Shown here piece after piece: positions 8,579 to 17,029 of a stretch of 64,000 nt of DNA (within the stretch, counting starts at the first letter, position 1; each line of letters opens with the position of its first letter). The translations under genes were made by a program, and so were the position numbers. The stretch is from contig NZ_BMSF01000003.1 of the NCBI RefSeq assembly GCF_014649015.1, positions 1 to 64,000 of the forward strand, in the 5' to 3' direction. Source of the DNA: Streptomyces narbonensis (GTDB lineage: Bacteria > Actinomycetota > Actinomycetes > Streptomycetales > Streptomycetaceae). The notes beneath the pieces were generated by a model. That model did no database searches. It was given only the letters and a program-made list of their open reading frames with translations, and had not been told where the DNA came from.

Positions 8579-9716
8579 CGGGAACCTCCATCTCGATCGT
8601 GGTGCCCTTGCCGGGGGCCGAGGTCACGGTGAGTCCGCCGCCGACGCCGCCCGCCCTGTCCCGCATGGAGACCAGGCCGAGGTGGCGGCCCGCGCTGCGG
8701 ACCGTGCGCGGGTCGAAGCCCTTGCCGTCGTCGGTGACGGTGAGCCGCGCGCCCGGGCCGTTGCGGGCGAGCGTGACGGTGACGAGCTCGGCCTCGGCGT
8801 GGCGCAGGGCGTTGTGCAGGGCTTCCTGGGCGACGCGGAGCACCGCCTCCTCCTGGGCGGCGGGCAGGGCGCGGATCCCCGGGCTCGCGAAGGTGACCCG
8901 GGCCGTGTGTGCCCGGTCCATGACCTGGATCTGGGTGCGGAGGGTGTGGACGAGGCCGTCCTCGTCGAGCGCGGCGGGGCGCAGCTCGACGACCGCCGCT
9001 CGCAGCTCGTCGGCCGCCTCGGCGGCGAGGGCGGCGACCTGCTGGAGCTCGCCCTTGGCCCGGACCGGGTCGCGGTCTACGAGGGCCGCCGCAGCCTGGG
9101 CCGTGAGCCGGAGCGAGAAGAGCTTCTGGCTCACGGCGTCGTGGAGCTCGTGGGCGAGGCGGGAGCGCTCCTCCGCGATGGTGAGCTCGCGGCTGCGCTC
9201 GTACAGCCGGGCGTTGGTGAGGGCGATGGCCGCGTGCTGGGCGAGGATCGAGAGCAGTTCCTCGTCCTCCGCCGTGAATCCGCAGCTTCCCGTCTCCTTC
9301 GGGCAGCGCTTGTTGGCGAGGAAGAGGGCGCCCAGGATCTCGTCGCCGTCCCTGACGGGGAGGCCGAGGAAGTCGGACATCTCGGGGTGGGCTGCGGGCC
9401 AGCCCTCGAAGCGGGGGTCCTCCCGGACGTCGGCGAGGCGCTCGGGCTCGGCCTTGTGGAGCATCGCCGCGAGGATGCCGTGCTGCCTCGGCAGCGGGCC
9501 GATCGCCTTCCACTGCTCGTCGCTGACGCCGTCGACCACGAACTGGGCGAAGCCGCCGTGGTCGTCCGGAACGCCCAGCGCCGCGTATTCGGCGTCGAGG
9601 AGCTCGCGGGCGGAGGCCACGATCGTCTTGAGGACGTCACGCACCTCCAGATGGCGGCTCATCGCGAGGAGGGCGGTGCTCACGGCGGCGAGGCCGGAGC
9701 TCGGTCGATGGCTCAT
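8571..9716 (-). CDS. GAF-domain sensor histidine kinase (HisKA_3 type)
   Basis: A 381-residue cytoplasmic histidine kinase with no membrane segment. A GAF domain spans about residues 20-165 (TIVASARELLDAEYAALGV to ILAQHAAIALTNAR). Then comes the HisKA_3 dimerisation box ERSRLAHELHDAVSQKLFSL with the phospho-acceptor His, and an HATPase_c domain with VTDDGKGFDP and GLVSMRDRA. ATG 9716 is taken because MSHRPSSGLAA is the natural domain start and GGTGAA lies just upstream; the frame is open much further but without a ribosome site. It pairs with the coupled response regulator. The GAF ligand is unknown; a cysteine at the KETGSCGF segment could matter for redox or metal sensing, which is speculation. 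Confidence 0.93.
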   Translation of the reverse strand: MSHRPSSGLAAVSTALLAMSRHLEVRDVLKTIVASARELLDAEYAALGVPDDHGGFAQFVVDGVSDEQWKAIGPLPRQHGILAAMLHKAEPERLADVREDPRFEGWPAAHPEMSDFLGLPVRDGDEILGALFLANKRCPKETGSCGFTAEDEELLSILAQHAAIALTNARLYERSRELTIAEERSRLAHELHDAVSQKLFSLRLTAQAAAALVDRDPVRAKGELQQVAALAAEAADELRAAVVELRPAALDEDGLVHTLRTQIQVMDRAHTARVTFASPGIRALPAAQEEAVLRVAQEALHNALRHAEAELVTVTLARNGPGARLTVTDDGKGFDPRTVRSAGRHLGLVSMRDRAGGVGGGLTVTSAPGKGTTIEMEVPGG

Positions 9717-9914
9717 GTGTTCACCGTACCGGCGGGGTGTGACCGTGCGTATCCGCCCGAGGACGCGTGGGAGGGGGACCCGGGACCTAGGACCGACGTC
9801 CTCGGCGGGCCGGGCCCGTGGCCGAGGCGGTGGGGCCCGGTCCTGCTGGAGGGTGAGGTCAGGCGGCGTCCCGCGGATCGTGCGGGGCACCACGCATACA
9901 TAGGGGGACGGGTC

Positions 9915-10610
9915 ATGGCTGTCGCGATCGTCACGGGGGCGTCGAAGGGGCTCGGCAGGTCGCTCGCCCACGCGCTCGCCGGACGGGGCTGGGACCTCGT
10001 CCTGAACGCCCGGACCGCGCCGGCGCTGGAGGAGAGCGCGGCCGCCCTCCGCGCGGCGCACGGCACGCGGGTGGTCGGGCTGCCCGGCGATGTCGGGGAC
10101 GCCGCGCACCGGCGGGCGCTGGTGGCCGCGGCCCGGGGGCTCGGTGGGCTCGATCTGCTGGTGAACAACGCGGCCGTGCTGGGTGCCGCTCCGCTGCCGC
10201 GCCTGGAGCATCAGCCGCTGGACGGTCTGCGGGCCGCCCTGGAGACGAACGTCGTCGCGGTGCTCGGTCTGGTGCAGGAGAGCCTGCCGCTGCTGCGGGC
10301 GGGCGACGCGGGGGCGGTGATCATGCTCAGTTCGGAGGCGGCCGTCGAGTCGTACGCGACGTGGGGCGGGTACGGGGCGTCGAAGGCCGCCGTCGACCTG
10401 CTGGCGGGCGTGCTCGCCGTCGAGGAGCCCGGGCTGCGGGTGTGGGCGGTCGACCCGGGTGACATGGAGACGGACATGTACGCGGCCGCGGAGCCCGCGG
10501 GGACCGGGACGCGGCCCTCTCCGGACTCCGTCGTGCCGGGCTTCCTCCGGCTGCTCGACCGGCGGCCGGCCAGCGGGCGGTACGTGGCACCGGTACTGGC
10601 GAGGGAGTGA
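9915..10610 (+). CDS. SDR family NAD(P)-dependent oxidoreductase
   Basis: A 231-residue classical short-chain dehydrogenase: cofactor motif TGASKGLG at about residues 8-15, NNAAV at about 85-89, catalytic Ser in MLSSEAAV, and Tyr/Lys in YGASKAAVD. The substrate cannot be read from sequence. ATG 9915 is preceded by a GGGGGACGGG stretch. The gene is divergent from the histidine kinase and is followed by a hairpin terminator, so it is probably monocistronic. The C-terminal end (DRRPASGRYVAPVL) lacks the common DGG ending of FabG-like enzymes. Confidence 0.9.
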   Translation: MAVAIVTGASKGLGRSLAHALAGRGWDLVLNARTAPALEESAAALRAAHGTRVVGLPGDVGDAAHRRALVAAARGLGGLDLLVNNAAVLGAAPLPRLEHQPLDGLRAALETNVVAVLGLVQESLPLLRAGDAGAVIMLSSEAAVESYATWGGYGASKAAVDLLAGVLAVEEPGLRVWAVDPGDMETDMYAAAEPAGTGTRPSPDSVVPGFLRLLDRRPASGRYVAPVLARE

Positions 10611-10617
10611 GAGGGGT

Positions 10618-10653
10618 GGGGCGCCTCCGGTCGTAGGCCGGCGGCGCCCTTCT
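10618..10653 (+). terminator. Hairpin terminator after the SDR gene
   Basis: GGGCGCC/GGCGCCC stem extended by an inner CCGG/CCGG pairing, followed by TTCTCCTCCTT. Confidence 0.6.
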
Positions 10654-10909
10654 CCTCCTTGCGACGGACCCTCGGAAGGCCTTCGGGAGGCCTAGGGAGG
10701 AGCCGCCTCACCGTCTGCATTGCTCCCGCAACGCGGGGTGAGGTTGTTACGTGCCCGATGTGAGCCCGCGCATAGGACCCACATCACTTACGAAGGCCCC
10801 TAGTGGACGCCGGGAGGCCCGATAGACGTGGAGGAATCTGGCCACACAGGGCATTCCGTGGCCGGTGCACGGGCCCCTGATCCACTACCCGGGATCGTAC
10901 GTCACACCT
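10654..10909 (+). other. Long non-coding stretch before the transglycosylase gene
   Basis: No credible gene. It contains interleaved inverted repeats, for example CCTCACC/GGGTGAGG near 10705-10745 and GGCCAC/GTGGCC with GGAAT/ATTCC near 10832-10865. I looked for a c-di-AMP (ydaO) riboswitch, which often precedes streptomycete cell-wall hydrolase genes, and did not find its conserved core. Confidence 0.45.
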
Positions 10910-10938
10910 TTGCCACACGTTTTTGCTGCCGCTAAGAA
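10910..10938 (+). promoter_or_regulatory. Sigma70-like promoter of the transglycosylase gene
   Basis: TTGCCA (10910-10915) and TAAGAA (10933-10938) with a 17-base spacer. This predicts a 5' leader of about 75 bases; GAAGAGG before ATG 11020 is the ribosome site. Confidence 0.6.
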
Positions 10939-11019
10939 TTGCCCCCGTCGCCGCCGATGAAGGCGCAGCGCCGCCCCGGCCGAGCGACGACCCCCAGCGA
11001 TTCGAAGAGGTAGTCCGTT

Positions 11020-11817
11020 ATGTCTGCGAACACCCCTGGCCACATTCGTGGTCTGAAGAAGACCCACAAGGCCACGATCGCCGGCGTCGCCGCTCTGGGC
11101 GCGGCCGCGCTCACCCTCTCCCTGGTGCCGGGCAACGGTGGCTCCACCGAGACCGAGCCCCAGGCCCTCTCCGGCACCCAGCAGGTCGCCTGGTCGTACA
11201 ACGCCGCCAGCCCGCAGGCGAAGGCGCTGGCCGCCAGCGTCACCGAGCAGCAGACCACCATCGGTCTGAAGGCGAAGCAGGAGGCCGCCGCGAAGGCGAA
11301 GGCCGACGCCGCCGCCAAGGCCAAGGCCGCTGCCAAGGCGAAGGCCGACGCGCAGGCCGACGCGCAGGCCGCCGCCAAGGCCAAGGCCGCCGCGAAGGCC
11401 AAGGCCGACGCCGCCGCCAAGGCCAAGGCGGACGCGAAGAAGCGCGCCGCGGCGAAGACGGCCGCGAGCCGTTCCGTCGCCCGCACGCCGGTCTTCGCGA
11501 ACAACCTCGACGGCTGGATCCGCGAGGCGCTGTTCATCATGGACAAGCACAACATCCCGGGCACGTACAACGGCCTGCACAAGAACATCATGCGCGAGTC
11601 CAGCGGCAACCCGCGGGCCATCAACAACTGGGACATCAACGCCATCAACGGCGTCCCGTCGAAGGGCCTGCTGCAGGTCATCTACCCGACCTTCAAGGCG
11701 TACCACATCCCGGGCACCAAGTTCGACCAGTACGACCCGGTCGCCAACCTCGTCGCCGCCGCCAACTACGCGGCCGACCGCTACGGCTCGATCGACAACG
11801 TCAACAGCGCGTACTGA
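11020..11817 (+). CDS. Secreted lytic transglycosylase (SLT fold) with Ala/Lys-rich helix
   Basis: A 265-residue wall-cleaving enzyme. Residues about 15-45 look like a signal sequence or anchor (KATIAGVAALGAAALTLSLV). Residues about 85-147 are almost only Ala, Lys, Asp and Gln in an AAAKAKAD-type pattern and should form a long helix or wall-spanning stalk. The C-terminal SLT domain has the catalytic Glu in MRESSGNPRAINNWD, followed by GLLQVIYPTFKAYH and NLVAAANYAADRYGS, typical of soluble lytic transglycosylases acting on peptidoglycan glycan strands. Ribosome site GAAGAGG precedes ATG. A clear promoter lies 82 bases upstream and a bidirectional terminator follows. Confidence 0.92.
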   Translation: MSANTPGHIRGLKKTHKATIAGVAALGAAALTLSLVPGNGGSTETEPQALSGTQQVAWSYNAASPQAKALAASVTEQQTTIGLKAKQEAAAKAKADAAAKAKAAAKAKADAQADAQAAAKAKAAAKAKADAAAKAKADAKKRAAAKTAASRSVARTPVFANNLDGWIREALFIMDKHNIPGTYNGLHKNIMRESSGNPRAINNWDINAINGVPSKGLLQVIYPTFKAYHIPGTKFDQYDPVANLVAAANYAADRYGSIDNVNSAY

Positions 11818-11840
11818 TCCGCTGTCGCACCTCCTGTACG

Positions 11841-11880
11841 CCGAAGGGCGGCACCCCCTGCGCGGGGTGCCGCCCTTCGG
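11841..11880. terminator. Strong bidirectional terminator
   Basis: A perfect 17-bp stem, CCGAAGGGCGGCACCCC and its complement, with a 6-base loop, between the convergent transglycosylase and ABC exporter genes. Confidence 0.85.
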
Positions 11881-11896
11881 CGTACTGCCTCGGTGC

Positions 11897-14473
11897 TTAC
11901 TTGCGCATGACCTCGGGCTCGTGGCGGCGCAGCAGCCGCGCCACGACGACGCAGCAGACGACCGCCATCAGGAGCTGGATGCCGAGGTCCAGGCTCCACT
12001 GGCCGACCGTGTGCTCCCACAGGGGGTCGGTGTCGGTGGGGTTCTTGTGATCCCACGGCGGCATCAGGCGAGCCAGGTCGAGGGTGGTGCCGGCGCCGGC
12101 GATGCCCCAGCGGGAGGGCATCAGCCAGGCGAACTGCTCCAGGCCGGGCGAGCCGTACACCTGGAAGAGGATGCCGGTGAAGACGACCTGGATGATCGCG
12201 AACATGACGAGGAGCGGCATGGTCTTCTCGGCGGTCTTCACGAGCGCGGAGATGACCAGGCCGAACATCATCGAGGTGAGGCCGAGGGCGATCACCTGGA
12301 TGCAGAGCTCGACGGCCGGGGGCATGAAGAGGCCCTCGGCCGGCAGTGCGCGGGTGGAGAAGCCGATGCCGCAGATGATGACGCCCTGGAAGGCCGTGAT
12401 GAGGCCGAGGACGATCACCTTGGACATCAGGTACGCCGAGCGGGAGAGGCCGGTGGCGCGCTCCCTCTCGTAGATGACCCGCTCCTTGATCAGTTCACGG
12501 ACCGAGTTGGCGGCGCCGCTGAAGCACATGCCGACCGCGAGGATCAGCATGATCGTGCCCGCGTCGCCATTGAAGCGGGACGGCGGCGTCGGCGAGCCGA
12601 GGCCGAAGTCCGCCGGGATGACGACCGAGACCGCGCCGAGGACGGCCGGCAGGATCACCATCAGGCCCAGGAAGCCCTTGTCGGAGGCGATCACCGAGAC
12701 GTAGCGGCGGATCAGCGTCCACAGCTGGGAGCCCCAGCCCTGCGGCTTCGGCGGGCGGGCCATCGCCTGCTGCGGCATCTGGACGGGCTGCGCCGCGACG
12801 GCGTCGATGTCCGCGGCGTACATCTGGTAGTGCTGCGAGCCCTTCCAGCGGCCCGCCCAGTCGTAGTCGCGGTAGTTCTCGAAGGCGGAGAAGACGTCGG
12901 CCCAGGTGGAGTAGCCGAAGAAGTTCAGCGCCTCCTCCGGCGGGCCGAAGTACGCCACGGAGCCGCCGGGTGCCATGACGAGCAGCTTGTCGCAGAGGCC
13001 GAGCTCGGCCACCGAGTGGGTGACGACGAGGACCGTGCGGCCGTCGTCGGCGAGGCCGCGCAGCAGCTGCATGACATCGCGGTCCATGCCCGGGTCGAGG
13101 CCGGAGGTCGGCTCGTCCAGGAAGATCAGCGACGGCTTGGTGAGGAGCTCCAGGGCGACGGAGACACGCTTGCGCTGGCCACCGGAGAGGGAGGTGACCT
13201 TCTTCTCCTTGTGGATGTCGAGCTTGAGCTCGCGCAGGACCTCGTCGATACGGGCCTCGCGCTCGGCCGCGGCGGTGTCGCCGGGGAAGCGGAGCTTGGC
13301 CGCGTAGCGGAGCGCCTTCACGACGGTCAGCTCCTTGTGCAGGATGTCGTCCTGCGGGACCAGACCGATGCGCTGGCGCAGCTCGGCGAACTGCTTGTAG
13401 AGGCTTCGGTTGTCGTAGAGGACGTCGCCCTCGTTGGCCGGGCGGTAGCCGGTCAGCGCCTTGAGCAGCGTGGACTTACCGGAGCCGGACGGGCCGATGA
13501 CACCGATGAGCGACTTCTCGGGGACGCCGAAGGTGACGTCCTGGAGGATCTTCTTGCCGCCGTCGACCGTGACCGTGAGGTGGCGGGCCGAGAAGGAGAC
13601 GGAGCCGGTGTCGACGAACTCCTCGAGCTGGCCGCCGACGATGCGAAACGTCGAGTGGCCGACGCCGACGATGTCCTGCGGGCCGAGGACGGCCGAGCCG
13701 CCCTTCGGGATCGGCTGGCCGTTGACGTACGTGCCGTTGTGCGAGCCGAGGTCGCGGATCTCGAAGCGGCCGTCGGGCGTCGCGTGGAAGTCGGCGTGGT
13801 GCCGCGAGACCTGGAGGTCGGAGACGACCAGCTCGTTCTCGAGGGCACGGCCGATGCGCATGACGTGGCCGAGGTTGAGCGCGTGGAACGTGGTGGGGCT
13901 GCGGTCGGCATAGGCCGACGACGCCCCCGCGGGTCCGCCGCCGGGAACCTTCTGCGCGAGCTGCTCGACGGGGCCGCCCTGCCCCGGGTGCCCGGCCGGG
14001 CCCTGCTGGTGCGGGACCTGCTGGTGCGGGACCTGCTGGTACGCGGGGGCGTGTCCGCCCTGTGCGCCCTGCTGCGGCCAGCCCTGCTGCTGCGGGGGTG
14101 CCTGGTGCGTGGCCCAGTCGGCCTGCGCCGCGGCGGCGGGCTGATGGGCCGGGGCCTGCTGCTGCGATACGGCGGCCGCGCCGGAGGCGGCGAGATTCAG
14201 CCGGGGGCCGTCGGTCGCGTTGCCGAGGTTGACGGCCGATCCGGGACCGATTTCCATCTGGTGGATCCGCTGCCCCTGGACGAACGTGCCGTTCGTGGAG
14301 CCGTGGTCCTCGATGACCCAACTCCGGCCGCCCCAGCTGATGGTGGCGTGGCGCCACGAGACCCTGGCGTCGTCGATGACCAGGTCACCCTGGGGATCGC
14401 GGCCGAGGGTGTACGACCTGGACGGATCGAGCGTCCAGGTCCTTCCATTCAATTCCAGTACGAGTTCTGGCAC
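11897..14473 (-). CDS. ABC transporter with two N-terminal FHA domains (Rv1747-like)
   Basis: An 858-residue ABC half-transporter. FHA domain 1 lies at about residues 15-90 (YTLGRDPQGDLVIDD, WRHATI, STNGTFV). A Gln/Pro/Ala-rich linker follows, then FHA 2 at about 210-290 (MRIGRALENELVV, SRHHADF, SHNGTYVNG). The ATPase domain has Walker A GPSGSGKSTLL, signature LSGGQRKRVS and Walker B LIFLDEPTSGLD, and six membrane helices form the C-terminal ABC2 domain. The layout matches M. tuberculosis Rv1747, a lipid or glycolipid exporter controlled by Ser/Thr kinase phosphorylation through its FHA domains; the substrate here is unknown. Start: GTG 14473 (VPELVLELNG) is conserved, but GTG 14485 with GGGGGA upstream is also possible. 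It is divergent from serB. Confidence 0.93.
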   Translation of the reverse strand: MPELVLELNGRTWTLDPSRSYTLGRDPQGDLVIDDARVSWRHATISWGGRSWVIEDHGSTNGTFVQGQRIHQMEIGPGSAVNLGNATDGPRLNLAASGAAAVSQQQAPAHQPAAAAQADWATHQAPPQQQGWPQQGAQGGHAPAYQQVPHQQVPHQQGPAGHPGQGGPVEQLAQKVPGGGPAGASSAYADRSPTTFHALNLGHVMRIGRALENELVVSDLQVSRHHADFHATPDGRFEIRDLGSHNGTYVNGQPIPKGGSAVLGPQDIVGVGHSTFRIVGGQLEEFVDTGSVSFSARHLTVTVDGGKKILQDVTFGVPEKSLIGVIGPSGSGKSTLLKALTGYRPANEGDVLYDNRSLYKQFAELRQRIGLVPQDDILHKELTVVKALRYAAKLRFPGDTAAAEREARIDEVLRELKLDIHKEKKVTSLSGGQRKRVSVALELLTKPSLIFLDEPTSGLDPGMDRDVMQLLRGLADDGRTVLVVTHSVAELGLCDKLLVMAPGGSVAYFGPPEEALNFFGYSTWADVFSAFENYRDYDWAGRWKGSQHYQMYAADIDAVAAQPVQMPQQAMARPPKPQGWGSQLWTLIRRYVSVIASDKGFLGLMVILPAVLGAVSVVIPADFGLGSPTPPSRFNGDAGTIMLILAVGMCFSGAANSVRELIKERVIYERERATGLSRSAYLMSKVIVLGLITAFQGVIICGIGFSTRALPAEGLFMPPAVELCIQVIALGLTSMMFGLVISALVKTAEKTMPLLVMFAIIQVVFTGILFQVYGSPGLEQFAWLMPSRWGIAGAGTTLDLARLMPPWDHKNPTDTDPLWEHTVGQWSLDLGIQLLMAVVCCVVVARLLRRHEPEVMRK

Positions 14474-14682
14474 TCCGAGCCCCACTACTTGTCCCCCGAT
14501 GTACCCCCGCGTTCGGGAGTCCAGGGATGGCGAATCATCCTGGGGAACTATTTCAGGCCCGGTCCCGTCTCGGAAAGTCGGGCCGTGTGAAGACCTTCGA
14601 GGCAAGCCGAGGACCACTCGGGTGTCCGCTGGGCGGGACGGGGGGTCAGGTGGCACGCGGTGCCCGATACGGTGGAACCACC

Positions 14683-15897
14683 ATGAGCGCATCGCAGACC
14701 TCAGACGTTCCCACCCTTCTCGTCAAGATCTTCGGCAAGGACCGTCCCGGGATCACCGCCGGACTCTTCGACACCCTCGCCGCCTACTCCGTCGACGTCG
14801 TGGACATCGAGCAGGTCGTCTCCCGCGGCCGGCTCGTCCTGTGCGCGCTCGTCACCGAGCCGACCGTCGCCTCACAGGGCGAGCTGCGGGCGACCGTCCA
14901 CAGCTGGGCCGAGTCCCTGAAGCTCCAGGCCGAGATCATCTCCGGTACGGGTGACAACCGGCCGCGCGGTGAGGGGCGCTCGCACGTCACCGTGCTCGGC
15001 AACCCGCTCACCGCGGAGCAGACGGCGGCCATAGCGGCCAGGATCGCGGAATCGGGCGGCAACATCGACCGTATCTTCCGCCTCGCGAAGTATCCGGTGA
15101 CGGCCGTGGAGTTCGCCGTCTCGGGCTGCGAGACCGAGCCGCTGCGGACCGCCCTGGCGACCGAGGCCCACACCATCGGGGTCGACGTGGCCGTGGTCTC
15201 CGCCGGGCTGCACCGGCGGGCCCAGCGGCTCGTCGTCATGGACGTCGACTCGACCCTGATCCAGGACGAGGTCATCGAGCTCTTCGCGGCGCACGCCGGC
15301 TGCGAGGACAAGGTCGCCGAGGTGACGGCGGCCGCGATGCGCGGCGAGCTGGACTTCGAGCAGTCCCTGCACGCGCGGGTGGAGCTGCTCGCCGGGCTCG
15401 ACGCCTCGGTGGTCGACAAGGTCCGCGCGGAGGTGCGGCTGACGCCGGGGGCCCGGACCCTGATCCGTACGCTCAAGCGGCTCGGTTACCAGGTGGGTGT
15501 GGTCTCCGGCGGGTTCACGCAGGTCACCGACGATCTGAAGGAGCGGCTCGGGCTCGACTTCGCCTCGGCCAACACGCTGGAGATCGTGGACGGCAAGCTC
15601 ACGGGTCGGGTGACCGGCGAGATCGTGGACCGTGCGGGCAAGGCGCGGCTGCTGCGCCGGTTCGCCACGGAGGCGGGTGTGCCGCTGGCGCAGACCGTGG
15701 CCATCGGCGACGGGGCCAACGACCTGGACATGCTGAACGCGGCGGGCCTCGGGGTGGCGTTCAACGCCAAGCCGGTGGTGCGCAAGGCCGCGGACACGGC
15801 GGTGAACGTGCCCTTCCTGGACACCGTGCTCTATCTGCTGGGGATCACGCGCGAGGAGGTCGAGGTCGCCGACGGCGGCGAGGACCTGCTGCACTGA
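14683..15897 (+). CDS. serB: Phosphoserine phosphatase SerB with N-terminal ACT domains
   Basis: Catalyses the last step of serine synthesis, phosphoserine to serine. The 404-residue protein has an ACT-like region (about 10-180; KIFGKDRPGITAGLFDTLA) and a C-terminal HAD domain. HAD motif 1 is VVMDVDSTLIQDEVIELFA (nucleophile Asp and acid Asp), motif 2 is VGVVSGGFT, Lys lies in the GKARLL segment, and motif 3 is AIGDGANDLDMLNAAG. This is the long mycobacterial-type SerB2 layout. ATG 14683 follows GGTGGA; the frame is open upstream with no ribosome site. A strong hairpin follows the stop. Confidence 0.95.
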   Translation: MSASQTSDVPTLLVKIFGKDRPGITAGLFDTLAAYSVDVVDIEQVVSRGRLVLCALVTEPTVASQGELRATVHSWAESLKLQAEIISGTGDNRPRGEGRSHVTVLGNPLTAEQTAAIAARIAESGGNIDRIFRLAKYPVTAVEFAVSGCETEPLRTALATEAHTIGVDVAVVSAGLHRRAQRLVVMDVDSTLIQDEVIELFAAHAGCEDKVAEVTAAAMRGELDFEQSLHARVELLAGLDASVVDKVRAEVRLTPGARTLIRTLKRLGYQVGVVSGGFTQVTDDLKERLGLDFASANTLEIVDGKLTGRVTGEIVDRAGKARLLRRFATEAGVPLAQTVAIGDGANDLDMLNAAGLGVAFNAKPVVRKAADTAVNVPFLDTVLYLLGITREEVEVADGGEDLLH

Positions 15898-15911
15898 GCC
15901 ATCGGTTCGCC

Positions 15912-15963
15912 CGTACGCGAAGGGGCCCGGTCGTCGTCCGACGGCAGGGCCCCTTCGCGTACG
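15912..15963. terminator. Bidirectional terminator between serB and sixA
   Basis: A 17-bp perfect stem (15912-15928 with 15947-15963; core GCGAAGGGGCCC/GGGCCCCTTCGC) between convergent genes. Confidence 0.8.
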
Positions 15964-15981
15964 GAGCGGGAGTGCGGCGCG

Positions 15982-16500
15982 TCAGTCGTGCGGGGCCCAG
16001 AAGTGCACGAGCCGGGCGACATGGTGCTCGACCGACTTCCAGGAGCCGTCGAAGGCGAGTACGGCGAACGCGGAGGTGGGGAAGCCGCTGCGGTTCATAC
16101 GGGACTGGGCATCGCCCTCCGCGTCGCCGGCGAGGGCGTCGGCGAGGCCGTGCATCCCGGGGTTGTGGCCGATGACGAGGAGGTCGTCGACGTCTTCCGG
16201 GGTCTCGTTGAGCAGGGCGATGAGCTCGCCGATCGAGGCCTCGTACAGTCGCTCCTCGTACACGGTCTTGGGGCGCTGCGGCAGTTCGTGCACGGCCAGC
16301 TTCCAGGTCTCCCTGGTTCTGAGGGCGGTCGAGCAGAGGGCCAGGTCGAAGCCGATGCCGGTCTCGGCGAGCTTGCGGCCCGCGACGGGGGCGTCCGTGC
16401 GGCCTCGCTCGGCGAGGGGACGCTCGTGGTCGGACTCCTGGTTCCAGTCGGCCTTGGCGTGGCGGAGCAGCACGATCCTGCGGGGTGTATCGACGCTCAT
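15982..16500 (-). CDS. SixA-type histidine phosphatase
   Basis: A 172-residue histidine phosphatase superfamily member. The catalytic motif LLRHAKADW is at about residues 10-18, with the second Arg in CSTALRTRETW and the second His in VIGHNPGMHGLAD. In E. coli, SixA dephosphorylates phosphohistidine in the nitrogen phosphotransferase system; the target here is unknown. The protein is cytoplasmic and of normal length. It faces serB across a terminator. A small membrane-protein gene (16536-16739) lies 35 bases upstream in the same direction and could be co-transcribed. Confidence 0.9.
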   Translation of the reverse strand: MSVDTPRRIVLLRHAKADWNQESDHERPLAERGRTDAPVAGRKLAETGIGFDLALCSTALRTRETWKLAVHELPQRPKTVYEERLYEASIGELIALLNETPEDVDDLLVIGHNPGMHGLADALAGDAEGDAQSRMNRSGFPTSAFAVLAFDGSWKSVEHHVARLVHFWAPHD

Positions 16501-16535
16501 GGTCCACAGCTTCGCACGGAACGGCTTGCGGTGAC

Positions 16536-16739
16536 TCAGGGAGCGAGCGTTTGCTGGAGCTGCTGAAGGACCCGGCCGACCCCCGGGTCGTCAGCGGTCG
16601 CCTGGGCCCCACCCGGCCCCGCTATGAGCAGGAGCAGGGCGGCGAAAGCGGCCACGGGGAGGGCGAGCGCCCACCAGGGCAGCCGGGTGTCGACGTGGGT
16701 CGGCAGGGGCCGGGTGCTGGTGTCCGTACGGGCCGACAT
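16536..16739 (-). CDS. Small single-pass membrane protein
   Basis: A 67-residue protein not assigned to a named family. It has one clear membrane segment (WWALALPVAAFAALLLLIAG) followed by a short extracytoplasmic tail (DDPGVGRVLQQLQQTLAP). ATG 16739 is chosen because GGAGG lies 5 bases upstream; the open frame extends 19 codons further without support. It is encoded just before sixA in the same direction. It could be an uncleaved signal-anchor protein or, if cleaved, a very short secreted peptide. Confidence 0.65.
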   Translation of the reverse strand: MSARTDTSTRPLPTHVDTRLPWWALALPVAAFAALLLLIAGPGGAQATADDPGVGRVLQQLQQTLAP

Positions 16740-16895
16740 GGCCGCCTCCGAGGGGTGGGAGAACCGTGCGCCGGCGTATGCGGCGGTTGTCTCCAACCTA
16801 CGGATCGGGAGTCCGCCGGCCCATCAGGTGATCCACCCACTTCACCCTGACACTCTCCCCCTAGGGGATGCGGGGGTTTTCCCCACCCCCGGTGG

Positions 16896-17012
16896 TCACG
16901 GGGAGGCGATGGAGGCGATCACACCGATGACCACCGTGATGCCGAGCATCGCGCCGAGCACGATGAGCAGCTTCTTCTGGCCGTTCTGGGGATTGGGTTC
17001 GAGGACTGGCAT
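16896..17012 (-). CDS. SGM_5486-family small membrane protein (38 residues)
   Basis: A 38-residue ORF beginning MPVLEPNPQNGQKK, followed by one hydrophobic helix (LLIVLGAMLGITVVIGVIA) and SIASP. It starts 17 bases after the stop of the MFS exporter gene and in the same direction, so it is very likely the last gene of that operon. I recognise it as the family named SGM_5486 transporter-associated protein in current annotation. Its job, perhaps as a small accessory subunit of the exporter, is not known. No strong ribosome site is visible, consistent with re-initiation or coupling. It is below most gene-caller length limits. Confidence 0.75.
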   Translation of the reverse strand: MPVLEPNPQNGQKKLLIVLGAMLGITVVIGVIASIASP

Positions 17013-17029
17013 GGAACCAGTCTCGCATC

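Noticed and set aside
10654..10909. ydaO/c-di-AMP riboswitch before the transglycosylase
   Set aside because: The conserved core of that riboswitch is not visible.
11867..14590. 907-codon plus-strand frame opposite the FHA-ABC exporter
   Set aside because: Composition is the reverse-complement shadow of the exporter; no recognisable domain or ribosome site.
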